Source: Trichoplusia ni
Lineage: Eukaryota; Arthropoda; Insecta; Lepidoptera; Noctuidae
DNA: 64,000 bases
Assembly: GCF_003590095.1 (NCBI RefSeq)
Contig: NC_039483.1
Location: 7,440,001-7,504,000, forward strand
Reading direction: 5' to 3'
The notes below the pieces were generated by a model. The model was given only the letters and a program-made list of their open reading frames with translations, was not told where the DNA came from and searched no databases. The position numbers were made by a program, and so were the translations under genes. Positions 1-13,166 of the stretch are shown in pieces (position 1 is the first letter of the stretch; each line of letters opens with the position of its first letter).

Positions 1-3000
1 CTAAACAAGGTTTATAAATACCAAAAGCTTAATAAATGTTCTGTTGACTTATTCGTTTGGTACTTGTTAAAGAATGACAGGGACTTAATATTATGTAGAG
101 TTAATATTTCCTTTGCCTACATTAGACCAAAAAAAACAGAGGAAGACTATTTTTCCTCAAATATTTTACAACAAAAACAATTTTTTTAAAGCGTTTCAAA
201 TTAAAAAATGTATTGAAACAGCTCCGTTATCTTTTCTCTCGCACTCACGATTTTAATGAATCTTCGATAAGTTGGATTGTGATTACTTATGGTAATATAC
301 CAGTATATTAAACTGCTATAATATCTAACTATATATAATTTTATGAAGTTCATACCATAAAGTTTATATCTAAAACGATCGCAAAATGGCGTAGTTATTA
401 AAATTACTTAACACCAGCATTATGAGGATGCTATCGGCACGACTATACGAGCAATACCATTACATTAGTGGGAGCGAGACAGCACTACTCGGTGTAGAGC
501 GGCATCTCTTTCCCACAAGTGCAATAATATTACTAGAAGAAATGATAAGGATGCTACCAATTAAATAGCATTTAGAATCTAGGAGACTTTATTACCATTT
601 AGCAAACCGTTTTATTATGCTTTATAGCAATATTAAATGTTATAATATATAATGAATATGTATTAAATAGAGGCTGTCTTCGATCATAATTACAGTATTT
701 AAATAAACCGATCGACAATTCCTCAATTGAGTTCGGATGATGATTATATGTTTGAATGGATCTCTGCCTTTCGTAATTAAAACAAAACATGAAGTTAATT
801 AAATTTCAGGACAGATTTCCAATTCGGTAATTGCTCTGTATATATTGTATTAACTTATACATAATATAGAGTACATTATTCTCCTAGACACGTCTTATCA
901 CAAGCTATATTAAGGTCGGCATTTTGTATTGAATGTTTCAGTTGAATACCGTCTTTTGAACGAGTCGAATCGAGGAAATCTATTTGACAATCTCATAACA
1001 CAGTATTTTTTAATCAGACTAATTTTCAGGACAAACTGTCGTAAACTCAACAAACAGTCTGGCCTCATGTTTTTTTTTTTAGTCCTAGCAATTCTAGGTT
1101 CTTGTAAGTGGTTAATAAAACCTGGGGTTTTTTCCACTCCTCCCTAAATAACAGCAACAATGAATAATAACAATATCCACGCACATGCACATACAGACCA
1201 AAAATTGTATGTTAATGTACTTATCGAATAACATAAGCTTCTATCCATAGCAATAAGATTAAATCTGTCTCCCATGAGACGACGTCAAACGTCTGAAGTC
1301 TAAATTGGGAGAAGCCATGCTACTGAGCAATTAACTAAAGATCGTATCTGATGCTCCCATATATCCTGTGGGTACTGTATACACATGTATCGTTAACAAG
1401 AATATTGTACATTATACAGTTGTTGCCCAAAATTTTGTTATCATAGTCAGTAGAAAACAGACAGAATGTCTTTTAGATAAAAGTGGGCTTAAGTCTTGCT
1501 CTGTGTAGTTTATCAACGCTGTTGTAAAGGATTAACAAGTCAAAACTAAGCTACCAATGTGTGATTGCGAATATATCAGAAGGAAGATAATTTTGCATAA
1601 AATACCCACGTGGGCGGTGCCAGCGAACCCGGCAAAGGGAAATTGATTAAAATTCAAATATAAGTCGAACCCCGTTGAATTTAAAGTAGCGGCTAATTTC
1701 CGCTATCACACTGCTCACACACCGAATCCTAAAAAGTAGGAACAGGTAGGTAAATCCTCATTTAATCCAAACGTTCCGTTTAAAAAATCATAACCTTTGT
1801 TTGTAACCAGTGTAATCTGAACTAGATGTTCACGAAATACACCTGCAAACAGAAGTATTCGAGTGGTTGGATAGGTCAATTTAAATTGGTTAGCTCACAA
1901 TCGCAGTCGCAGATAGCTACCGCGCGACACCCTGTGTATTTGTTTAGGATACATCCCTCTTTATTTACATATACATTAGTACAAGCCAAAATGTGCTTTA
2001 ATAGTCGCGTATACGTTTGAAATTGGGTTGAGATGCGGTTTCATTCGCTGCGGTACAGAGGCTGTGTAAAGTTTAAGGTATGCACGGATAAACAAAAGGG
2101 TTTATTGACCTTGGCTTTCAGCCAGATTTGGAAACAGGCGAATTAGGAGCCATCGGGATAATCTCAGTTAAGTTTGGTAACTTAACATGCTACTGATAGT
2201 ATTGTGTTAGTAGATTAACATGTGGTGATATAACCAGGTAAAAACTGTTTTAACCTTAATAAAGACTTACAAGGAACTCTAGTCCTTTAAGATAATCTGT
2301 GTCTTACTTTTAACTGTATGTGTGTGGGTGTGTCTTTCGGACACGTCAGGCTGTCCTTATGTGACTTAAATGTGTTGAAAAATTGTTTGTGAAACTGCTC
2401 GCAATATAAGAATTGCAGGTGCGTTTTTGAATTAAGGATAATTGTACAACGACAAAAACTTAACCGCTCAAATCTTTTTAGATAAAAATAAAACTTTTTA
2501 TAACACAGCACATATTGCAAAGGTATCCAATATCAAAGACACACCAATACAAAAACTCGAATAAATGACATAATACAGGATAAGGTTTCGATCATCCCAA
2601 TAGATTATTTTCTTTAATTAATTCCTTCCCCATCAACTTTAAACATAACGCTGTTTACGAAAACAAAATGGCCGTGTTGTCTGTACACCGCATCACGTAA
2701 ACGCAATTTTAAATTCACGCCTGTAAAAACAGCTTTCATCTCTTTAATGTAATTCGTCGGAGATAACTAAGTGACACCCTTCTAAGTACATACGACGTTC
2801 TGGTACCTTTTAATAATAAATTGACTACAAACACTGACTTCATTATGTCAAGTAAAAGGTGCTTTTTGGGAAATTTCTAAGATGTTACTAGTTTGTAGAC
2901 ATTTTTTATTGGAAACTACAAGTTCTAGAAGAGGTATTTTGGAAACCTTATTAGATATAATGGAAAAAATATGATAGAGGAATCTAACAATTGTAATTTA

Positions 3001-3684
3001 TACTATAGCTTGGTTATGCTACCAGAAAAATATGTTACAATTCGTTATATTTTGGGTAAAAGACACACAAATTGACTGAATATTCTAAAAAAAATATTCT
3101 TCATCATTTACCTCAAAATCGTAATGATTTCGGAAAAAACGATGTCCACTTGCTGTACAGTCATGTCAATGATGTACAGGTCACTTATGAAAACTTAACT
3201 ATCATAAAAAGTTACACTTCAGTGCACTTATTTTACTTACCCCTACACGGTGTTTAGAGTAAGAACACACACGCAAAAATACACATCACAGACAATTAAG
3301 AAACCCTAACAAAATTATTCCTCCGTATATTATAAGTGTAACTTGTAGAGAGAGACAAAGGCAGTGCGTGCAGTTAATTACCACGCGATCTTTGTGATGC
3401 TAATGAAGACCTGCCTTTGGGACGAACGCGTGCATATTGGATTCTTAACATGGGACAAACAGTACCTGTTAATAGGGGAATTTGAGAGAGTACGGTGGGA
3501 TTTGTGATGGTAAGATAGGAGGTAAGATGTACTGTGTATCACAGACTTTAGATCAAGTAGCAACGGATTGGTACGTTCTTAAAACGATTACTTTTTTTTG
3601 TTAAAATACTTACTGAAAATATATTAACTATTGTATTTTTAAGCAATATGAATTTGTATTGGATTTTTACTTACCTTTACCATA
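1..3684. other. Non-coding stretch, no gene recognised
   Basis: AT-rich sequence whose open frames are all under about 80 codons and overlap on opposite strands without recognisable motifs. The only structured item I see is the quasi-palindromic repeat near 468-517. Intergenic or intronic host DNA is the likely reading. A short exon could be missed by eye. Confidence 0.6.
468..517 (+). repeat. Dispersed quasi-palindrome, copy A
   Basis: The left arm reads GTGGGAGCGAGACAGC and the right arm GGCATCTCTTTCCCAC; the two are imperfect inverted complements around a core containing TGTAGAGC. The same layout recurs at eight other places in the window, and the strand given here defines plus. The bases just after it (GTGCAATAATATTAC) are partly shared with some other copies. 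No transposon family is recognised. Confidence 0.8.
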
Positions 3685-3850
3685 ATTTTGAGTGGTAAAG
3701 GTCAACTTGTCAGTGCTATTGCACGCGACGCATCGCGGGTTTGATCCCCGCGTAGGGCTAGCATTTTTGTGATCCACAATAGCAGCTCACTGTCTTTGTT
3801 ATTTGACTTAAATGTGTGTGTGCCGCGACATAAGGATTAAAAAATCTTTA
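3685..3850 (+). mobile_element. tRNA-derived SINE (type S2), diverged
   Basis: A tRNA-like head is visible: TTGAGTGGTAAAGGTCA corresponds to the box A region and GGGTTTGATCCCC to box B. It is followed by CGCGTAGG and a decayed body with GTGATCCAC. The order and spacing match the copy at 38,663 and the minus-strand copy at 29,056. The box A side has lost key bases, so this is a SINE relic and not a functional tRNA gene. The 3' limit is approximate. Confidence 0.65.
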
Positions 3851-5067
3851 TCTAAAATACTAATCAATGTTCTTACACAAGACTTATTATACATAGTAAG
3901 CATACAAGTAAAAGAGACATAGCGAACTCAAAAAGGTTTTATTTAAGCGTCGATTTTAATTAAGTTGTTTACCGAGAATTAACACAAATTAATGGATTAT
4001 ATGCAAACATTCGAGTATAAAACTCGGTATCAAGATGCCAGTAACTTTCTTGATACTTACACGATTTTAATTACAACTTATTCCCGTTTTACCTTACTGG
4101 ACTGGTATTACAACGTTGAATGTTGTTTCAAGAACTTTCAAGGACACGCAATGGCATACCTAGATTTTTTGCAATAGCGGAGACAATGTCGAGACGTCTT
4201 GTTTTAAAACTATTAAGTTTAAAGATTAAGTCAAACTCAACAAAAAAGTTAGTGAAATATGTATAATTAAGATGTTAAGTAATTTAATTCTGTCTTTTTA
4301 GGGTCCATTACGTTTACTATACATAGTAATTCCGTAGACAAAGGGTAAAAATTTGAATCGATTGTCAGTCTGTCGAGAAGCTCTATCTCATGACCTCTAT
4401 TAGACAGGCAGGTGAAATTGATGCTGTTTAATGAAAAAAGAATTTAATAAAAGCAATTTTTTTTTACAAAATATTTGTAATATTTTTCTTTTTGATATTA
4501 ATCTTCTTCTTATAAAAATCTATATTAATTTCGGCGGTTAGGACTTGCAAATACTTTTTGTCTTTTTAAGCATCTTCAGGATGAATGTATATTAGGGTTT
4601 GTCACGATACGGCAAAGGTTTAATTCTAAACTAACTTCAACAGTGACAGAGCGTCAGAAAAATAGATGAGATGACTCTGGCGGCACACGACTGTTTATGA
4701 ATAGGATGTAACATAGTTCGAATTTAGGAAAATTTGCGACCTTAGGGAAAATTGCATGTGTTCAAACGAAGGAGGTTATAATAATATTGTTAGGTCTTTA
4801 AGGCTTAACAGTGTGCAATGATTGACGTTAGATTAAGTGTTTCTGTCTGCTAATGGAAATATAGCGTGAAGGTGACTTGATGATGAATTATCTTCTTGCA
4901 AATTAAATGTACAAGAATCATTTACAAGTTATGCGATAAAACTGTACAGTTTATATTTAAATGTCGAGTTGTAAAGGCAGATACGCGGCAATTTTAGTCA
5001 TCACTGTCCCGTGCCCGTGTTCGAATTTTTATTATTTCGTATAGATAAAGCAGCACTTGTGGACTTG
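3851..5067. other. Non-coding stretch, nothing recognised
   Basis: AT-rich DNA with one 61-codon frame at 3992-4177 that shows no motif. No repeat or RNA gene is recognised. Confidence 0.55.
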
Positions 5068-5127
5068 CAATTGGGAGGTGTATGTCCATTAGACGGATAT
5101 GGGCTGATGATTATGATGATTATGAAG
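5068..5127 (+). mobile_element. LINE 3'-end relic, RTE-like
   Basis: The string GGGAGGTGTATGTCCATTAG followed by GGATATGGGCTGATGATTAT and a decayed GAT repeat resembles the 3' terminus of common lepidopteran RTE-type LINEs, which end in (GAT)n after a GGGCTGATG motif. Only the last 60 or so bases are recognisable, with several substitutions. Family assignment is from memory of that signature and not from a search. Confidence 0.5.
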
Positions 5128-5394
5128 GCAGGACTAGCACTAGAGCCTTTTCTTAAGCGTTTCCACGTGCAATACTGGTAAAAGCTCAGTATCCAAACAA
5201 TTTCTCGGTACTTTAAATTTCCTGCGAATGATTAGCACTCTGTTCTGAGCAATGCTCACATAAAGCTACATTTACAAGTAAAATCGCGTAATATCGATAT
5301 ACACGCTGATTCATTAAAAAACTACATTGAAAAAATAACAGTTGATGGGTAACATGCGTACCATAAAGTATTTTGCTCAATTTTTCAATTTTCC

Positions 5395-5728
5395 AGTTTA
5401 ATACTGTTTGTTTTATTTTATTTTATTTTTTGTGTTCAAGATTTTAAAGTTAAAGTTATATTTCATTTTGTTTTGTTTAACTATAGAGCTAGTTGTCTAA
5501 CTTGTTTTATTACCCCTAGTTTTAGTATATTTTTATTTTTTATTTGTATAAGTAAATTTTAATTTAATATAAATTCATGTAAGAAAAACCTTAGTACATC
5601 TATAATATAAATGCTGTGTGTACCTATAATAGGCATGCATACGAGACACTATGTTACTTAATTTCTAATTTGTTAAATATGTATGTTATGCTGTTGGTAT
5701 ACCTAATAAATAAATAAATAATAAAATA
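5395..5728 (+). mobile_element. LINE 3' tail fragment with AATA repeat
   Basis: An AT-rich tract ends in GGTATACCTAATAAATAAAT and a further short run of AATA-type units. This ending is common on lepidopteran non-LTR elements whose 3' UTR closes with ACCTAATAAATAAATA. No coding sequence remains upstream, so this would be a 5'-truncated copy. The left boundary is a guess, and a host 3' UTR-like tract remains possible. Confidence 0.35.
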
Positions 5729-5844
5729 ATGATAACATTTCACTAACATTGATTTTACTTTCTAATGACCATTTTTCAAAAAGTAAATGATACTAGTGAA
5801 CTCTACCTATGACCAAAACATATTATACAGCACAAGCGTATGCG

Positions 5845-6040
5845 CAATGACAGGCACACTCTCACCCTTACTCTCATGGACTTAGAACAGCAATCCACCA
5901 AACTCAACACCTCACCGAAAAGGACAAGTTACAATACCACCCACCACACATTTGCAAACACAGGTGCACTCTCTACTCCCTTACTCTCATAGCCCGATGG
6001 AACAGCAACCAGATACAATCAGAGAGAGAGCTACAACCAC
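5845..6040 (+). repeat. Two diverged tandem copies of an interspersed repeat
   Basis: Two related blocks, about 5845-5939 and 5954-6040, each contain GCACACTCTC or GCACTCTCT, then CTTACTCTCAT, then AACAGCAA, at a period near 112 bases. A repeat of this wording is scattered in other lepidopteran genomes as I remember them. No coding capacity or RNA fold is evident. Confidence 0.5.
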
Positions 6041-6555
6041 ATAAACATGAAATGGTAAACATTTCGCTATCACTTGGCACAGATTGCGAACAGTATCATG
6101 CTTGTATCGAGAGCATCGCGAACGCGCCATTGTCAGACCAGCCATCAATCTAGCAGACGCGAGCTAGACGCTGTTATCGCAACGGTAGACAACAGCAGTG
6201 AAAGTATTGTGACGTTAATTGAGATTGTCCTGAATGTAGAGCGTACATTGTATGGTGTTTGGAAGGAGGTCTTAACTGTTAACTAAGTAGTAAGGTATTT
6301 TTTGGATATAAATGGATAAGCTTCAAGACATGACAGGGCCGCAGGGTCTTTTAGCAAGAAGTCATTTTAATTAGTATTTTAGCAAGGTTTTGTACTGAGA
6401 TAATGCAATCGAAAGCTTCTGAATTTTCAAAATTACATGGCAAAAATATACGAAAAATAAAACTGAAATGTCAATTACTTGATGTCTCAACCCGATACAC
6501 TGCCGTATTAAGAAATGTGAGCTCAAACCGATTTTCTTCTCTCATTTTCTTTTAC

Positions 6556-6627
6556 TCATCATCATCATCATCATCCTAGCCTTTTCCCAACTTTGTTGAA
6601 GTCGGCTTCCAGTCTAGCCACATATGG
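6556..6627 (-). mobile_element. LINE 3'-end fragment with (ATG)n tail
   Basis: On the plus strand the block starts with a run of ATC triplets followed by CTAGCCTTTTCCCAACTTTG and GTCGGCTTCCAGTCTAGCC. This is the reverse complement of a very frequent lepidopteran LINE 3' end that closes with GGCTAGGATGATGATG. Only about 70 bases remain, so the copy is heavily 5'-truncated. I cannot name the clade with certainty. Confidence 0.55.
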
Positions 6628-9600
6628 GTTCTTTTTAACTGTTCCGCAAAAATAGTTCCTCATCTAAGTAGTCATAATTACAACGTATCCATTAACAAAT
6701 ACATAACATTTAGCTCGTCGCGCCATCCCCACAATAGGTTAGAACATTAGGGCGCGCGCACACGGCGCGGTCAGGGCACACCGGCGCCGCTACGTCCGCC
6801 CCCCCCCCCCTCACATCCGGACCTCACACCAGATGCAATTTGTAACGTCCTCTCCATTGAAAATACTGCTACCCAACTGGATATGAAATAGAAAACCGAG
6901 TTTGTAGTCGCATATTGAGGAAATGAAATGTAGCTTGTCAGGAAGATGGAAATTAAAAATAAGAATGTTTATTTATTTGGCTGCAACTCTTAATTGGCCA
7001 TAGTTAAAGTTAAGTTTCTAAAAAGTGCAGTGTGACCTTTTCATTTTACATACAACATAGCCAGGGATTTTGTTTAAGTTTGTAGACCATCTGGGCCCGA
7101 ACTCAATGTTTTAAGCCAGTCATGGACTTTGGATTTTTTTTAAATTGTTTCCATAGCTAGCAAAATTCCGTCATTCCTGTACAAAAGTACCGAGTGACAT
7201 CTATAATAAGCGTTAACTTTGATCAGATTGCTCAAGATTTTGGAAGAATCAATTCTTAGTAACCTACGTAACCTATCAAGACTACTGCGCTTTCTTCTCC
7301 CTTGAACGATTGAAGAAATTACCACTACTACGTCTACGAGGCGATGGTGAACAGCCATTATCATACAGGTCTTTCCTACTCCACCATAACAATATGCAAT
7401 GTGTACTTGTTAGCGATTTACTTCCCGTTGCAGACAATGTTTGTTGAATCCGCTCTATGCATATTATATACCGTCTACGAAGTTTATTATTCAGTCTAGA
7501 CTACAGGCCTTCATCTATAGGACTTGCGTTAGAATTAGATTTTCTAACGATGATCGTAAAAGTAGGCGTGAAACTTTCATATTTTATCAATTGTTTTTCC
7601 TTTCCAAAACAACCTTGAAGTGAAAAATGTAATGTAATGTAATGAAAAATGTATCAAGATATCACGGAAATCTCAGAAGTGTAATATTAAAAGTCTAAGA
7701 AAAACGAAATTAATACTAAAATTTCTTCACCTCGTAACCCAATAGCCAGTAAAACCATAAACCAGGCAATTCAGATTGATACCGGTCACAAAATAACAGA
7801 AGCCTCGATACATCCTGAACAAATAAACTCCCATCTACCCAAAATAAAACACAAACGCACCAGCAACACAACGAAACCATTTAACAAACAAACGTCGCCA
7901 GCTAACATCATTATTGCGTAGATTGATATCATTTCATTCCGAGCTCATTGCTGTACTCATTTCCCGTTCCCAGTGTCCAATAGACCCGGGCTTACCCGGC
8001 TATTTTCATTTGATACAATTCAGCTGTCAGCCGATACAGGTATACAAAATGGTTGAATTAGACCTTATTGTAACATCAAATTGCCAATGCGCCGGCTATC
8101 GGGGCTATTAGCCTGCTTTGTTGCCTAGATAGGTTTTTTGCTACTGAATTATCTGGTGCATCGTTCTTTATTAGAGTAATTGTGTTTCGAATTGCAGTTT
8201 GCAGTTTTTTTTTGCGATTTGGGTGCGATTCGGACTATGTTTTTTACCGTGATGTTTAGTAGAGTGTAAGTGTATTTTCTTATCAAGAAAGATGTCGAAT
8301 AGAAAAATAAAGTTAAAATAATATATTATAGCTGTTATTCATAAAAAAAAATATTAAAGTAAATAATCCTAACTAAAAATTGAACAACAAATAACGTTAT
8401 ACCACGATCCACTGCACGTAAGCCCAGAGGTAATTTAAAATAAATGAACCTCTTCACGTCCAAATAAACAATAAGTCGATCTGAAATATCATAAATTCGC
8501 AACGTTAAGAAACAAGGTTATGCTCGTAATAAATTGTAATCCCGTTGTTGTGACGTAAGATGTAGAGGCTGAGTGCCTCACTCGTCACCGCTCTCACCGA
8601 CAAGCGGAAGAAAACAGCCGATATTCGATAATAATCATAAACCATCGAGAAGTCATCGACATCTCGATTCGAATCGAGCCACCGACCCGGTACAATTATA
8701 ATAATTGAATCAGGAAATCGTTCCCCTCCGAGCAAAAGTATAAATAAATCAAAAAGGGCTCTCATCGTCGGCTGGTCCGTGCCTTATTTATTTAGACTCG
8801 ATAAAAAGCTAACACGAGCGCGGCCCTGTCCCCAGACGTGTGGCGACGCCAGATGTCTGCTACTGGCCCAGACTATCTTATAAATCTTACAGACACTGTA
8901 ATCGTACGCTATTAGTAATTTTAACAGACACATCTGTCTAATTACCAGCACATTTAACTTGAATTAAGTCTTCACGATTGCTTGCACTCACGAATGAACG
9001 GAAGCACTTTTTTTTGTACACTTCAAAATGTGTCAAGTATGCATTCTGAAGTCTGTATCAAATATCTTTTTTATGTTAATCTCTACATTTCAATGCCACT
9101 GCAGTACACTGTTACGTAATTGTTACGGAACTTTCGCTGTTAATATTTCAAAAGGTCTGCGTCCCGCATTCATATTAACAAAAGTTGGCATCGGATACGG
9201 ACGCACACATGTGGAGGCCACACCTGGGACCAATACGGCAGCGACAAAATCATTATTCATTCCCACAACACTGGAGCCGCACAAAAAAACCATTCACAAA
9301 CTTGTAGCCAGATAAACAAATCTGCGTCAATTGAAAAATACGCGGGAAAAGCACAGACTACGTACACAGGCAAAGGTATACGTGTATTCAGCCGCGCTAC
9401 TATGCACGGATGGCGGGAAAGTTCAACGGGGGTGGTATTTTCTCTTCAGTTAACAATAAAGATCGATATATGTGGTGGTTTATTATCAAACTCATAATAT
9501 AATTGCGGCAAGACGAATTTAATAAATCAATAAATTCTGATACTTTATAAGTGTGTATCGTTGAATTTAGTTTTGTTTTTTACCAAACTCTAGTTAGCTG

Positions 9601-11571
9601 AATCTTTTAATTAAAGTTATAGGACAATAATTTTATCTACAAAAAGTAAATGGTACACTTGAAGATGAAATAAAATACTCGTTAAATTTGCAACTGTATA
9701 CCAAGCTATATAAAATAAAGTTAATCTGTCCACAGATAAGATGAAGTCATCATATCACTTAAGTCCCGTTTGAGCAAAACGAACAATACAAAACAATTGA
9801 CTGCACCACATCGGGAAATTTTATCACATTGACTTTTATCTGCGCGCGCATGTTTTATGAACACTTTATGTCGATGTAAAGTTTATGACACGCCAAGTCT
9901 TAATACAAATATAGCGAAATTTTGCATCGCCGAGAGAGTCAACTTTCGCTAACGAATATGGTCGTAGCGGGTTTTATTTCGAAATATATTGGCGCGGCGC
10001 AGGGCTGCCATATGCTCGTTTCCCTTCAATTGTTGGCCATTTAGGGCTGTGTCTAAGTTCAAACTGTTTAAAGTAATACAGTTATGTTTGTATCAAGATT
10101 ATATTGTTTGCATACTGTTTTAGGGGCTTGAAGGTGCGAAGGCGGTAAGAGAATATCTTCGGTTCGATCGTTGCCTTACATTAAAAGCTGTTTCGACTGC
10201 ACATGAAAATGTATTGCGGTCAATATTTTACGGGGATTACATGTCGCGTCATTATAATGTTGTTACACAGGTGGGACCGCGGGGCAGACTGGTGACTTAA
10301 TCCTTTTGGTCACTAACGGATTATTCTCAGAAGTGCCGCTCGAAAATACCGCTTCATTACTTTAGTGTACAGATACCTCTTCGCCGCTACGCGCTTACTT
10401 TGTGTATGTTTTTCCGCCAAGGCAAACGTAGTTACAGACTCCTTTAATGCATTTATGAACTTTTCGGTGTCTTTTCTTTACTAATTTGTGACGTTACAAT
10501 TTTATTAAATCTCAATAAGTAAAGAACCGATTACGCAAATTATAAACATATGAAAACTAAAGGTTCAAAGTAATTGTATCAATACTTAAGTGAACAGCCC
10601 TATCAGGCGATATCTTAACATCAGTAAGCTTAATTGAATGCGGACTAATTACAGGAGTTACGGAGGCAATACATTGACAATGTAATCGGTGTTACCTTGT
10701 TAATACCCTAGCTTTGATCCGGTTGGGGGTGAACAATAAAATCAATTGTGTTTTGTTTAAGACGCTTATATAAAAAGTCGTCTATCGGATTGTGGAATGG
10801 CTAATAAATTATTTTGTCGTAATAGTGCCTTATAATATAGCAAAATACCTTTGCCCTGGCGTGGACAAATCAAATAGTTGATATAATTAATGCTTTGCAT
10901 TTGCATACATGCATGAAAAAAGTAGGGTTCTTAAAATTAAAAATGTCAAATCAAAAATAAAATTATAATAGTCATACAGGCCTGAGTTACATATGGACAC
11001 ACGAGAATAAGAATTAAAATGCGAGATATTAAAACCACTATGCTAAAATATCTGTACTATTCTGTACATACATAATATTACATTTGTCTGTATGTTTTGA
11101 AAAAATATTCAACAGTAAATAGGCAAATAAATACTTGAGACTTGGTTTAGCTAGTTTAAGTTAGTTTTTAATTAATAGTTACATAGGTTGATTTATCACA
11201 GGTGCATTTTCTTACTGACGAATGTTATTCTTACCAAAATAGATTGGTTTTTATTTCAAATCCGAAAGAAGCCTTACCTGTAACAAAACAATAACAATAA
11301 TAATTAATATTAATTTAATTTCCACAACAGTACTCATTTTACAACCTAGTACCTACACAGCTTTTAATTTCAGTCTCTCAAAGTCTAGGATCACCATGAA
11401 GATGTAAGATAACGGCGCTTGACAACAATTAAAACATTAACGACTTAATATGTCGATATAACTACCATTCATTATATTAATAGTTGCAAAAGATATTCAG
11501 GCTTAGCGATGATATGAAACTACTGACACCGATCAAGACCTCACACACGTTTAAAATAACTACCTTCATAC
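6628..11571. other. Non-coding stretch with small GC-rich islands
   Basis: No convincing gene. The longest frames (86 codons minus at 8505-8765, 95 codons plus at 9028-9315) show no domain. GC-rich islands stand out at about 6740-6830 (with a poly-C run near 6798), 8810-8875 and 9985-10,010, and a cluster of TTTATG words lies at 9853-9885. These could be regulatory DNA, but nothing decides it. Confidence 0.5.
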
Positions 11572-11828
11572 CTGGGCCCCGATTCTGCTATTTTACAATG
11601 GCGGATGAATAAATGGCAATTGGATTAAATTTATGTGAAATTATTCCTATTGTCTTCAGCATTGTGGCAATACAATAATTGAAAGTTCATTGTATTGACC
11701 TTGAGTGTACCGTCCCATGCTGAATTTACAAAGATTGCGTAGAAAAATGCTTAAAGAATACGAAAATTTTCATTTTGAGCCTAATTTTGTTCATTCATCG
11801 GTCGTCGTATAGCAGAATCGGGGCCCAG
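11572..11828. mobile_element. MITE with perfect 20-bp terminal inverted repeats
   Basis: The left end reads CTGGGCCCCGATTCTGCTAT, and the last 20 bases are its exact reverse complement. Similarity between the arms continues imperfectly inward for about 20 more bases (GGATGAATAAA against CGATGAATGAAC). The 257-bp interior is AT-rich and has no open frame, so this is a non-autonomous DNA transposon. I cannot see a clear target-site duplication, so the superfamily is left open. No second copy is visible in the window. Confidence 0.85.
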
Positions 11829-12924
11829 ACCACCTAAAGGCTTAATTTAATGAAACTTTTCATAAATTCACATTGTCAATAAATTACAAAGACGCTTTCA
11901 TGAATAATGGCTTGTGCACACGAATAATAATAAAAATTATAATACAAACATTAATCACGGTTCGCGTAATATCGGGATTTATTTTATTTGTCTGACAAAT
12001 TGAGATGCTTTAGCGTTGGGGGTTCGCAACAAATCAGGCTTATTTTTCTTTGGGTCAATGTTGACTTCATGGAGATTGCATAATTACACCAGAAAATATA
12101 AAACGAAGCAGACACATATACTTATACCTACTGTATTTATTAAATGTTTCTGAAACATGTGCATTCGAAATAAAGCAGCTGCTTATTAAATTTACTTTTG
12201 ATAATACAATCTAAAGTTTGAAATAAAGACTTTCAAATCTTTGTACACAACTTTTACCGCTTTTCCTCATTGTTTAAAGAGCCTGGCCTCCTAGCTCATG
12301 TAAATGCTTACTTAAAAGAAGGTCTCTATGTAAAAGTGACTTAAATAGACTGATTAAAAAAAAAACTTTTAAAACTGAAACACGCTGTCATTGCAACCTA
12401 ACCTTACGCTCATCGCCAATAACGAACTCATTTGAATATCGATCTTAAACATTGCTCTAAAATCGAGAGGACTACTAGGCTACATCAATAAAACTGTCAT
12501 ACCTATGTCTACAATCAATTTAACCCATTTACCGTCTCACAGATATGAAACTATTTCCAACACAAAGATATCATTTTATCCGTTATCGTTAATCGTTTTA
12601 TCTTAATTAATCCCTCTTTGCCACTTTGCCCGGTCCTCCTCCGTTTGAAGCGTATTCTTGGATCAATTAGTGGTTGCGTCCTTTTAAAAATACGTTATTT
12701 TTAGATTTATGTCTCTCAAGGGATTTTCAGTTTGTTGAAAGTTTCAACTCTTTGTAATTCAGTCATAATGTTTGGATTGTTATTTTTGTTTGTTCGTTTG
12801 TTGATACTTACATTAATCAAAGCTTTAAACAATATTATAGCTATGACTGTACACAGTGCTAACAATAGTATCGTCAATAACTTGTCGTGGTAACAGTTTA
12901 GTCTTTATATTTTGTATCAAAAGT

Positions 12925-13166
12925 AAAAAATTGGTCAAGTGCGAGTGGTTCTCTGAAGAAAAATTCGCTGACTTAATTGATAATTTGACATTCATGATCG
13001 TACCGATTATTCCTTAACCTTAATATTAATTATTAGTTGTTATAGTGGCAATATGATTTTTCTTTTTGTATCATGTTTACTATCTAGGACAGCTTAAGGG
13101 TTTATGATAAACCGACAGACAGCGGAGCCGTCCTAGGGTGCCATTTTGGATCCCTAAAACAAGCTA
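12925..13166 (+). repeat. Lepidopteran interspersed repeat with AAGTGCGAGT head
   Basis: The block begins with AAATTGGTCAAGTGCGAGTG and ends with GACAGACAGCGGAGCCGTCC and GGGTGCCATTTTGGATCCCT. Both ends match, in order, a repeat that is very common in Lepidoptera. In that repeat a CAAGTGCGAGTCGG start is followed some 200 bases later by GACAGCGGAGTC and a run leading to GGAACCCTAAAA. The middle has decayed. A fragment of the same family lies near 31,935 on the minus strand. Confidence 0.6.
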
